From Calditrichia bacterium (GTDB lineage: Bacteria > Calditrichota > Calditrichia > JAJRVZ01), in assembly GCA_030634505.1 (NCBI GenBank), contig DAOWAQ010000131.1:1-5901 (forward strand): DNA of 5,901 nt, given 5' to 3'. Shown here in pieces: positions 1 through 5,901 of this stretch. Each line of letters opens with the position of its first letter. Positions within the stretch are counted from its first letter, which is position 1. The notes beneath the pieces were generated by a model. That model had not been told where the DNA came from and made no database searches. It was given only the letters and a program-made list of their open reading frames with translations. Position numbers and translations under genes: made by a program.

Positions 1-1
1 A

Positions 2-1294
2 ACGGTTGAAGTTTTAAAAAGAAATCTACAGGAAGAAGGTTATGTTGTATTCTCTGCATATAATGTTATAGATGCAATTAAAGTTTTAGAATCATCTCCC
101 ATTGATTTGGTTATGACTGATTTGAAAATGCCAAAGGTGAGCGGATTAGATTTAATAAGGCATGTACGAGAGAATTATAAAGATACTGAAGTAATGATGA
201 TTACCGGGTATGCCACCATTAATGGTGCGGTTGAAGCAATTAAAACCGGTGCCGAGGAATATTTGACCAAACCTTTCACAGATGAAGAGCTTTTAAATTC
301 TGTTAAAAGAATTCTCAATAAACTTCATGATCGTCGAATGGTACAGCAAGAACCTCTTTCAACAACTTTCATGAATTATGGTTTGATTGGATATTCACCT
401 TCAATGCAGAAAGTGTTTCAGTCAATTGAGAAGGTGTCTTTGTCCATTGCAAATATATTAATTACAGGTGAAAGTGGCACGGGAAAAGAATTGGTAGCTC
501 GAGCAATTCATTATCGAAGTAATCGATCATCAGCTCCATTTGTACCTGTCAATTGTGGAGGCATTCCGGAAACTTTATTGGAAAGCGAATTGTTTGGATA
601 TGTAAAAGGAGCTTTTACCGGAGCAGTGGAATCCCGTGCAGGTTTTTTTCAAACTGCTGATGGGGGTACAATTTTTTTAGATGAAATTAGTGAAACAAGT
701 TTGGCAATGCAGGTGAAATTGTTACGTGTTTTGGAAGATAAAGAAGTCTTTATGGTTGGCACTAACCAAGGTAGAAAAGTTGATATTAGAATTATTGCTG
801 CTACAAATAAAGATTTATTAAGCTTAATAAAAAAAGGTTTGTTTCGTGATGATTTATACTTTCGACTAAATGTTATTACTATTAATTTACCAACGCTTCA
901 TGAAAGAGATGAAGATATTTTAATATTAATTAAGTATTTTGCCAAAAAATTTGCAGAGGAGACGGGTAAACCGGTTCCAAAATTTTCTGACAAGGCGTTA
1001 AAAGTTCTTCGGGATTACAATTGGCCCGGAAATGTTCGTGAACTTGAGAATGTAATTCAAAGAATTGTAGTTATGACAGATGGTGATTTAATAGAGGTAC
1101 CTGATTTACCTTCACTAATGCGATTCTCAGCTTTGCAAAGTACCGGATTTAACAGGACACTTACTGCAGTTGAAATAGAATATATTGAAAATGTTTTAAC
1201 TTCTGTTAAAGGAAATAAAACTAAAGCTGCGGAAATTCTTGGAATTGATCGAAAAACACTACGAGAGAAATTAAAACAAAAGAAAATATCATAA
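2..1294 (+). CDS. Sigma-54-dependent response regulator, NtrC family (5' end cut by the window edge)
   Basis: This is a phosphorylation-controlled transcription activator that opens promoters for RNA polymerase carrying sigma-54. The frame is open from base 2, so the 430 visible residues lack only about 10-15 N-terminal residues, including the usual acidic pair of the receiver. Residue numbers count from base 2. The receiver (about 1-105) shows the phospho-acceptor D40 in VMTDLKMP, the switch threonine T68 in MMITGYA and K90 in LTKPF. The AAA+ domain (about 125-370) has Walker A GESGTGKE (156-163), the sigma-54 contact loop GAFTGA (203-208), Walker B GTIFLDE (222-228), arginine-finger candidates R282 and R288, and WPGNVREL (341-348). 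A Fis-type helix-turn-helix fills about 386-427 (NKTKAAEILGIDRKTLREKL). All motifs needed for activity are intact. The next operon begins with a sigma-54 promoter, so it is the natural target (inference). A partner kinase is not in the window. An apparent start at 107 (TTG) lies inside the receiver and is not the true start. Confidence 0.96.
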   Translation, partial: TVEVLKRNLQEEGYVVFSAYNVIDAIKVLESSPIDLVMTDLKMPKVSGLDLIRHVRENYKDTEVMMITGYATINGAVEAIKTGAEEYLTKPFTDEELLNSVKRILNKLHDRRMVQQEPLSTTFMNYGLIGYSPSMQKVFQSIEKVSLSIANILITGESGTGKELVARAIHYRSNRSSAPFVPVNCGGIPETLLESELFGYVKGAFTGAVESRAGFFQTADGGTIFLDEISETSLAMQVKLLRVLEDKEVFMVGTNQGRKVDIRIIAATNKDLLSLIKKGLFRDDLYFRLNVITINLPTLHERDEDILILIKYFAKKFAEETGKPVPKFSDKALKVLRDYNWPGNVRELENVIQRIVVMTDGDLIEVPDLPSLMRFSALQSTGFNRTLTAVEIEYIENVLTSVKGNKTKAAEILGIDRKTLREKLKQKKIS

Positions 1295-1460
1295 ACAAAA
1301 GCAATAATATTTTATTTAATATACTTGTTGAAAAGCGGACAGACTCACCACTTTTGTTCATCCTTAATAACTATTTTTAAACCAGCAGATTAAAAGATAT
1401 TTACATAAAAAATCATCTCACATTCTTTATATTGAAATTATAAAATCCTTGATAAAATTC

Positions 1461-1474
1461 GGGTAAAATTACCC
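1461..1474. promoter_or_regulatory. Perfect 6-bp-arm palindrome, candidate activator (enhancer) site
   Basis: The sequence reads GGGTAA-AA-TTACCC: two perfect 6-bp arms around a 2-bp centre. It begins about 154 bp upstream of the -24 element of the sigma-54 promoter. Fis-type HTH activators bind such dyads as dimers, so it is a reasonable binding site for the adjacent regulator. This is inference from position and symmetry; one 14-bp palindrome could also arise by chance or bind another factor. Confidence 0.4.
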
Positions 1475-1499
1475 CAATGATTCATAATTCCCCAGTTGG

Positions 1500-1518
1500 T
1501 TTCAGATCAATTTCAGAT
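1500..1518 (+). repeat. Direct repeat TTTCAGAT x2, 11-bp period
   Basis: TTTCAGAT occurs at 1500-1507 and again at 1511-1518, so the copies start 11 bp apart, about one helical turn. Both copies would face the same side of the DNA, which is how tandem protein sites are often placed. It lies about 100-115 bp upstream of the sigma-54 promoter. No known binding motif is recognised; it may be coincidence in AT-rich DNA. Confidence 0.3.
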
Positions 1519-1579
1519 ATACTTGTTTGATGATTTGCTCCAATACCTTATAAATAAAGGTTGTAATCAAATTATACTC

Positions 1580-1591
1580 GGTAATTGTTAC
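1580..1591. promoter_or_regulatory. GGTAA...TTAC dyad, possible second activator site
   Basis: The sequence GGTAATTGTTAC has 4-bp inverted arms (GTAA/TTAC) around TTG and resembles the core of the palindrome at 1461-1474 (GGTAA-N2-TTACC). It is also nested in a wider dyad, with TGTAA at 1562-1566 and TTACA at 1588-1592. It ends 23 bp before the promoter. This is close for an enhancer but possible for an auxiliary or repressing site. The short arms make it weak evidence. Confidence 0.25.
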
Positions 1592-1613
1592 AGACTAAAC
1601 GAGATGATAAAAA

Positions 1614-1628
1614 TGGTACAAATATTGC
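1614..1628 (+). promoter_or_regulatory. Sigma-54 (-24/-12) promoter
   Basis: The sequence TGGTACAAATATTGC matches the sigma-54 consensus TGGCAC-N5-TTGC at every fixed base but one (T for C). The invariant GG (1615-1616) and GC (1627-1628) are separated by exactly 10 bp, the strict requirement for this class. Transcription would start near 1640, leaving a leader of about 36 nt before the start codon at 1676. The gene directly upstream encodes an activator with the GAFTGA sigma-54 loop, which supports the call. No other GG-N10-GC match was found by eye on the + strand of the gap. Confidence 0.8.
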
Positions 1629-1675
1629 CAGATAATTTATAGTAGGTTTATTTATTAAACATAATTTTTAAAGTT

Positions 1676-1942
1676 ATGGAAGAATATTCACTTTGTAGAC
1701 TGTGTACTCTCCTTTTAGTATGTGATCGTGCTAGAGAGCAAAATAGAAAAGTATATTATTGTCAAGATTTCCAAAAATCAATCAACGCCTCTCTATCCCA
1801 TGATAGAATAAAATCTGATAAGATTACGGAGAATGCAGTAAATAATATGCAAAACGGACTTTGTCGTATCTGTCAAAATCGGGATATTTGTAATATTCAA
1901 ATTCCAAGTGGTGGGCTTTGGCATTGTGAAAATTTTTTGTAA
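1676..1942 (+). CDS. Small protein with two four-cysteine motifs, function unknown
   Basis: This 88-residue protein is the first gene after the sigma-54 promoter. I do not recognise a named family. It consists of two copies of one motif joined by a charged linker of about 30 residues. Copy 1 is C7-x2-C10-x5-C16-x12-C29 followed by QDF. Copy 2 is C63-x2-C66-x5-C72-x11-C84 followed by ENF, four residues before the end. The C-x2-C-x5-C...C-[QE]-[DN]-F pattern suggests a Zn or Fe-S site in each half. No signal peptide or membrane segment is seen, so it is probably cytoplasmic. The start ATG has only a weak ribosome site, but both motifs lie within the frame and the shared promoter supports it. 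It is followed by nuoE after 47 bp and is probably co-transcribed. A role as an electron carrier, assembly factor or redox-sensing protein for the oxidoreductase is possible but unproven. Confidence 0.75.
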   Translation: MEEYSLCRLCTLLLVCDRAREQNRKVYYCQDFQKSINASLSHDRIKSDKITENAVNNMQNGLCRICQNRDICNIQIPSGGLWHCENFL

Positions 1943-1978
1943 AACTAGATAAACTTTCTGTATTAACTAATAATGAAA

Positions 1979-1984
1979 GAAAGG
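1979..1984 (+). promoter_or_regulatory. Ribosome binding site of the NuoE-like gene
   Basis: GAAAGG lies 5 nt before the ATG at 1990 and fixes this start. A nearby ATG at 1973 is in another frame. Confidence 0.6.
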
Positions 1985-1989
1985 CTTTT

Positions 1990-2841
1990 ATGGATTCATC
2001 TGAAATAGTAAACACAGATAAAGAGAACGGGGTATCGCAAAGAGGAATAATTTCAATATTAGAAGATATTCAGGCAAAATACAGCTATTTGCCACAGCAG
2101 GAATTAAAAGAAGTTGCTGAAAAAACAGGCAGGTCTTTGGTAGATATTTATGGGGTTGCTACTTTTTATAAAGCATTTAGTTTAAAGCCGAGAGGCAAGC
2201 ACCTCATTTCAGCCTGTCTGGGTACTGCCTGTCATGTGCGAGGCGCCAAATCAATAATTAGTGAAGTTGAGCAACAATTAAAGATAAAAGCAGGCGAAAC
2301 AACTGAAGATAAAGAGTTTACATTTGAAACGGTCAATTGTTTAGGAGCATGTGCATTAGGACCTGTGATAGTAATTGATAATCATTATTTTCCTGAAGTA
2401 AAGCCATCTCAGATAGCCGAAATTCTCGACAAATCTCGCAAAGGTTTCGATGAAGTTCAGATTGAAACCGATAAACGTATTTTTCCTGTGGAAGTTAGCT
2501 GTTCACACTGTAATCATAGTTTAATGGATTCAAATTATATTATGGATAGTCATCCCTCAATTCGTGTTACTGCTTATTTTGATCATAAACATGGATGGCT
2601 AATCTTATCAGGTTTATATGGCAGTTATAAGGTGGCCTGTCAATATGAAATTCCTCAAAAAAAAGTTGTACATATCTTTTGTCCTCATTGTCATTCGGAA
2701 TTAATTGGGGGCGCTATATGCCCGGAATGCAGCACAAATATGGTTCCTATGATAGTTAAAGGCGGGGGGATTGTACAAATATGCCCTCGCAGAGGATGTA
2801 AAGGTCATATTCTTGATTTGGGTGGGTCCACTCTCTTGTGA
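1990..2841 (+). CDS. nuoE: NuoE/HndA-like [2Fe-2S] subunit with cysteine-rich C-terminal extension
   Basis: This is the 24-kDa-type subunit of NADH-linked oxidoreductases, a cytoplasmic thioredoxin-fold ferredoxin that pairs with a NuoF-like flavoprotein. The N-terminal part (about 15-150) is typical: helical segment with YSYLPQQEL, then VDIYGVATFYKAF, then the [2Fe-2S] ligands C76-x4-C81 (CLGTAC) and C117-x3-C121 (CLGAC). NuoE proteins usually end near 160-170 residues; this one has 283. The extra tail (about 165-283) carries C171-x2-C174, then C231-x2-C234-x9-C244-x2-C247 (CPHC...CPEC), then C265-x4-C270 near the end, a zinc-ribbon-like layout. Between them lies a probably beta-rich stretch (IRVTAYF, GWLILSGLYGSY). 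The tail may bind a metal or dock a partner; its role is unknown. The gene sits 31 bp before the NuoF-GltD gene, as expected for a two-subunit diaphorase core. NuoE-like identity is firm; whether the complex serves a hydrogenase, formate dehydrogenase or other enzyme is not shown here. Confidence 0.93.
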   Translation: MDSSEIVNTDKENGVSQRGIISILEDIQAKYSYLPQQELKEVAEKTGRSLVDIYGVATFYKAFSLKPRGKHLISACLGTACHVRGAKSIISEVEQQLKIKAGETTEDKEFTFETVNCLGACALGPVIVIDNHYFPEVKPSQIAEILDKSRKGFDEVQIETDKRIFPVEVSCSHCNHSLMDSNYIMDSHPSIRVTAYFDHKHGWLILSGLYGSYKVACQYEIPQKKVVHIFCPHCHSELIGGAICPECSTNMVPMIVKGGGIVQICPRRGCKGHILDLGGSTLL

Positions 2842-2860
2842 TAATAAAAAGGTTTCTTTT

Positions 2861-2867
2861 TGGAGAA
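2861..2867 (+). promoter_or_regulatory. Ribosome binding site of the NuoF-GltD gene
   Basis: TGGAGAA contains a GGAG core 7 nt before the ATG at 2873. An in-frame TAA immediately precedes that ATG (2870-2872), so no start further upstream is possible. Confidence 0.75.
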
Positions 2868-2872
2868 TTTAA

Positions 2873-5800
2873 ATGAGAAAATTATATTCATTAGAAGAAT
2901 TTAGCGGATTTCGGAATAGAATTTTATCAGAGAAGGAAATGGAAATTAATAAACCTACACTGGTGGTGTGTGCCGGTACAGGTGGTCAGGCAAGCGGTTC
3001 AAATGATATCATGCGAATAATTAAACGTAATATTATAGAATTAAATCTTAGAGAAAAAATTAGATTAAAAATCACCGGATGCCAGGGTTTTTGTGAAATG
3101 GATCCTTTTATTGTTGTAGAGCCGGGACACCATTTATATCCTAAATTAAAAATGGAGGATGTACCAAGGGTTGTAAAAGCAGCAATAGGCGGTTTTGTAG
3201 ATAAAGGTCTCATATATACAGAAAAAGCTGATGGGAAAAAATATGATTCTCAAAACGAAATACCATTTTTTAAAAAGCAGACCCGTACTATTCTGGGAAA
3301 TAATCAAAAGCTGGATCCTATTAGAATTTTTGATTATGTAGAACAGAATGGATATGAGGCATTGGAAATTGCTTTATCAAAGAATGATCCCCAATGGATC
3401 ATTGATGAAGTGAAAAATTCCGGTCTTCGGGGTCGAGGGGGTGCAGGATTCCCAACAGGTAAAAAATGGGAATTAGCCAGTTTATCGGGAAACGGAACAG
3501 GGGAGAAATATATAATATGCAATTGTGATGAGGGTGACCCTGGTGCATACATGGATCGCAGTCTTTTAGAAGGAAACCCTCATGCTATAATAGAGGGAAT
3601 GATAATCGCCGGGCTGGCTATTGGGGCAAGAAAAGGATTTATTTATGTTCGCAGCGAATATCCTTTAGCAATAAAACATTCTGTTATTGCATTACGCCAA
3701 GCTGCAGATGTTGGGATTTTAGGTGAAAATATTTTAGATAGCGGATTTAGCTTTGAAATAAAAATAGTTAATGGCGCCGGTGCCTTTGTTTGTGGAGAAG
3801 AAACGGCATTAATTAAGTCAGTAGAAGGATTTATGGGTGAGCCGAGGCAGCGACCTCCGTATCCCATTGAAAAAGGACTTAATGGTAATCCAACCTGTAT
3901 AAACAATGTTGAAACATTGGCAAATATCCCGGTCATTATAAAAAAAGGTGCAAAAGAATATGCTAAAGTTGGCAAACCTGGAAATACAGGTACGAAGATA
4001 TTTTCTTTGGTAGGAAAAATTAAAAATACCGGTCTGGTTGAGGTGCCTCTTGGAATTAAAATGAGTGAAATTGTATATGACATTGGTGGCGGATCACCGA
4101 GCAAAACAAAAATTAAAGCAGTACAAACGGGCGGTCCGTCGGGCGGATGTATACCAGCAACTTTATTTGATACAGCGATTGACTATGATAGCCTTGCCAA
4201 AGTTGGTTCGATTATGGGTTCCGGTGGCATGATTGTCATGGATGAAAAAACTTGTATGGTGGATGTTGCAAAATATTTTATGAATTTTTTGAAAGAAGAA
4301 TCCTGTGGAAAATGTTTTACTTGTCGCAAAGGTACTCAGCGCATGTATGAGATTTTAGATGATATATCAACAGGTAAAGGAAGTATCGAACAATTAGATT
4401 TATTGGAAGAATTGGCACATGTTGTAAAAGATACAACCATGTGCGGTTTAGGACAATCAGCCGCAAATCCTGTATTGAGTACATTGCGCTATTTTCGCCA
4501 CGAATATGAACGGCATATCATAGATAAGAAATGTGACGCATTTGTATGCACAGATATTGTTGGCGCTCCTTGTCAGTCGGCATGCCCGATAGAGACTGAA
4601 GCATGGAGATATGTTGCACATATTGCAAGAGGTGAATATGAAGAAGCGTATCTGGCAATAAGAGAAACCAATCCCTTCCCATCGGTTTGTGCCAGAGTTT
4701 GCGATCATCAATGCGAAGAAAAGTGCAAGGCCGGACATAATGGAAGTGACCCGGTTGCAATTCGTTCGCTTAAACGATTTGTTACCGATCGAATTAATCC
4801 CAATATTTATAATCCAAAAATTGAACAGAGTAAAAATGGGAAAAAATCTTCTGTTGCTGTAATTGGTTCAGGTCCGGCAGGATTAACTGCTGCTCATTAT
4901 CTTTCATTAAAAGGATACAAAGTAACTGTTTTTGAAGCTGAAAATGAGCCAGGAGGTATGTTATACTGTGCCATTCCATCCTATCGTTTACCCAGGGAAA
5001 CTATTAAGAATGAGATACAGTCATTGATGAATAAAAATATTTCAATAAAATGTAACAAAGCTCTGGGACGAGATTTAACTGTGGACAGTTTGTTTGAGAG
5101 TGGGTATAAAGTAATTTTGCTCGCTATTGGTGCGCATAAAAGCAAACCGTTAGGACTTGAAAATGAAGAAGTTGAAGGAGTTTATCCCTCAATTGAGTTT
5201 TTGAAAGCATTTAATTTACGCAGTGAGCAATTAGCTAAAGGCCGAGTCGGAGTAATTGGCGGGGGGAATTCTGCCATTGATGCTGCGCGCACTGCTTTGC
5301 GGCAAAAAGACGTAGAAAATGTTACAATTTATTATAGAAGAACAAAGGAAGAAATGCCGGCTTTTGCGGAAGAAATAGAAGCTGCTGAACAAGAAGGAAT
5401 TGAGATTCAAACATTGGTATCACCAACCAGAATTATTACTACCAGCGGACTATTTTCGGGATTAGAATTTATAAGAAACAAATTGGGTGAACCGGATTCT
5501 AGCGGAAGACGCCGACCTGTACCCTTAAAAGGAACTGAAAAACAAATTGAACTAGATACATTGATTGTTGCCATCAGTGAGGATTCCGGCGTTGATAGTA
5601 TTGGACCAGTTCGTTCCAGTAAAATTGAAATAACTGATTATAACACAGTAAAAACAGATGACAAAACGATGTTAACCAGTAGACCTGGTGTGTTTGCTGC
5701 CGGTGATGTGGTTACCGGACCGAATACGGTTGTTCAGGCAATTGCTGCAGGTAAAAAATCTGCACGGATAATAGATCATTATTTAAAGGGTAAAGAATTA

Positions 5801-5901
5801 CAGCAACCCGTGAAACTCAATCTGCCTAAAATATACATTGAACCTGCAGAAATTAAAGAAGGTGAGGATGTAACAGCAAAACGTGTTGAAACACCTCGTG
5901 C
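2873..5901 (+). CDS. NuoF-GltD fusion: FMN/NADH dehydrogenase subunit joined to FAD/NAD(P) oxidoreductase (3' end beyond the window)
   Basis: The frame is open with no stop for 1009 codons. Domains in order: a thioredoxin-like domain (about 28-115) with C33, C70 and C74, but Gly38 where a fourth cysteine is expected; the NuoF FMN/NADH core (about 150-390) with GRGGAGFPTGKKW (187-199), NCDEGDPGAYMDR (217-229) and CGEETALI (307-314); an SLBB-like segment (about 390-455); the [4Fe-4S] site C478-x2-C481-x2-C484...C524. Next comes a GltD-type Fe-S linker with eight cysteines (554, 559, 567, 571, 606, 610, 614, 618), then FAD motif GSGPAG (665-670), nucleotide motif GGGNSAID (796-803) followed by YYRR (820-823), and the FAD end motif AAGDVV with D945. 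It should oxidise or reduce NADH at the FMN and NAD(P)H at or near the FAD, passing electrons through Fe-S clusters, in a soluble complex with the NuoE-like protein. YYRR resembles the NADPH-phosphate-binding arginines of GltD/NfnB proteins, so NADP(H) is likely at the second site (inference). Such GltD-like modules usually end within about 50 residues of this point, unless another ferredoxin domain follows. Confidence 0.94.
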   Translation, partial: MRKLYSLEEFSGFRNRILSEKEMEINKPTLVVCAGTGGQASGSNDIMRIIKRNIIELNLREKIRLKITGCQGFCEMDPFIVVEPGHHLYPKLKMEDVPRVVKAAIGGFVDKGLIYTEKADGKKYDSQNEIPFFKKQTRTILGNNQKLDPIRIFDYVEQNGYEALEIALSKNDPQWIIDEVKNSGLRGRGGAGFPTGKKWELASLSGNGTGEKYIICNCDEGDPGAYMDRSLLEGNPHAIIEGMIIAGLAIGARKGFIYVRSEYPLAIKHSVIALRQAADVGILGENILDSGFSFEIKIVNGAGAFVCGEETALIKSVEGFMGEPRQRPPYPIEKGLNGNPTCINNVETLANIPVIIKKGAKEYAKVGKPGNTGTKIFSLVGKIKNTGLVEVPLGIKMSEIVYDIGGGSPSKTKIKAVQTGGPSGGCIPATLFDTAIDYDSLAKVGSIMGSGGMIVMDEKTCMVDVAKYFMNFLKEESCGKCFTCRKGTQRMYEILDDISTGKGSIEQLDLLEELAHVVKDTTMCGLGQSAANPVLSTLRYFRHEYERHIIDKKCDAFVCTDIVGAPCQSACPIETEAWRYVAHIARGEYEEAYLAIRETNPFPSVCARVCDHQCEEKCKAGHNGSDPVAIRSLKRFVTDRINPNIYNPKIEQSKNGKKSSVAVIGSGPAGLTAAHYLSLKGYKVTVFEAENEPGGMLYCAIPSYRLPRETIKNEIQSLMNKNISIKCNKALGRDLTVDSLFESGYKVILLAIGAHKSKPLGLENEEVEGVYPSIEFLKAFNLRSEQLAKGRVGVIGGGNSAIDAARTALRQKDVENVTIYYRRTKEEMPAFAEEIEAAEQEGIEIQTLVSPTRIITTSGLFSGLEFIRNKLGEPDSSGRRRPVPLKGTEKQIELDTLIVAISEDSGVDSIGPVRSSKIEITDYNTVKTDDKTMLTSRPGVFAAGDVVTGPNTVVQAIAAGKKSARIIDHYLKGKELQQPVKLNLPKIYIEPAEIKEGEDVTAKRVETPR

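Larger units (their letters stand above)
1295..1675. other. Non-coding regulatory gap between the regulator gene and the operon
   Basis: No plausible gene is present on either strand in this 381-bp AT-rich stretch. The left part (1295-1440) holds nothing clear beyond a weak, interrupted hairpin at 1331-1355. The right part carries the candidate regulatory elements listed separately: a palindrome at 1461-1474, a direct repeat at 1500-1518, a second dyad at 1580-1591 and a sigma-54 promoter at 1614-1628. The distance from the palindrome to the promoter, about 140-155 bp, is typical for enhancer sites of NtrC-type activators. Confidence 0.8.

Noticed and set aside
107..1294. Response regulator starting at the TTG at 107
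   Set aside because: The same frame is open to base 2 and the residues before 107 are clear receiver-domain sequence (EVLKRNLQEEGYVV), so 107 is internal.
1331..1355. Hairpin AAAAG...CTTTT as a terminator for the regulator gene
   Set aside because: Only five A/T-rich pairs plus two after a mismatch, a 9-nt loop and no T-run after the stem; too weak to call.
1604..1642. 12-codon frame with ATG at 1604
   Set aside because: It overlaps the sigma-54 promoter and the predicted transcription start, so it would not be on the transcript.
1824..2015. 63-residue minus-strand frame
   Set aside because: It overlaps the small Cys protein and the start of nuoE, shows no recognisable motif, and opposes every supported gene; a shadow frame.
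2986..3213. 75-residue minus-strand frame
   Set aside because: It lies wholly inside the NuoF-like coding region, which has strong domain evidence.
3334..4104. Two minus-strand frames (3334-3552 and 3643-4104)
   Set aside because: Both are antisense to the conserved FMN/NADH core of NuoF; composition reflects the opposite strand and no family is recognised.
4457..4979. Three overlapping minus-strand frames, including cysteine-rich ones
   Set aside because: They are antisense to the GltD Fe-S linker and FAD motif; the three overlap one another or the same domain and lack motifs.
1..5901. CRISPR array, tRNA or rRNA gene, insertion sequence
   Set aside because: No regularly spaced repeats, tRNA-like fold, rRNA core sequence, transposase motifs or terminal inverted repeats were seen.

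Overview
The window is AT-rich bacterial DNA with all genes on the + strand. It holds the end of a sigma-54-type response regulator gene, a 381-bp non-coding gap carrying a well-formed sigma-54 (-24/-12) promoter, and the first three genes of an operon for a soluble, NuoE/NuoF-type pyridine-nucleotide oxidoreductase. The enzyme type (flavin and Fe-S, related to NADH-linked or bifurcating hydrogenases and formate dehydrogenases) points to an anaerobe. AT-richness and loose spacing would fit an anaerobic member of the Bacteroidota/Calditrichota/Cloacimonadota-like groups or a Firmicute, but the sequence alone does not fix the taxon.

Layout. Positions 2-1294: NtrC-family response regulator (receiver, AAA+ with GAFTGA, Fis-type HTH), cut at the 5' window edge so that about the first 10-15 residues are missing. 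Positions 1295-1675: non-coding, with a 14-bp palindrome (1461-1474), an 8-bp direct repeat at 11-bp period (1500-1518), a second GGTAA dyad (1580-1591) and the sigma-54 promoter (1614-1628). Positions 1676-1942: an 88-residue protein with two copies of a four-cysteine motif. Positions 1990-2841: a NuoE/HndA-like [2Fe-2S] subunit with a roughly 115-residue cysteine-rich, zinc-ribbon-like tail. Positions 2873 to the window end: one uninterrupted frame of at least 1009 codons that fuses a complete NuoF-like subunit to a GltD/NfnB-like FAD and NAD(P) oxidoreductase module.

How it may work together (inference). A sensor kinase outside the window would phosphorylate the regulator, which would bind the upstream dyads and activate RNA polymerase-sigma-54 at 1614-1628, switching on the small Cys protein, NuoE and the NuoF-GltD fusion. 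The fusion has an NADH/FMN site and a second FAD/NAD(P)H site on one chain, linked by several Fe-S clusters. This suggests exchange of electrons between two nucleotide pools and a third partner, such as a hydrogenase, formate dehydrogenase or ferredoxin-linked subunit, probably encoded just beyond the right edge. The most notable oddities are the three-domain fusion, the loss of one of four expected [2Fe-2S] cysteines in its N-terminal domain (Gly38), and the unexplained tandem-Cys protein leading the operon.
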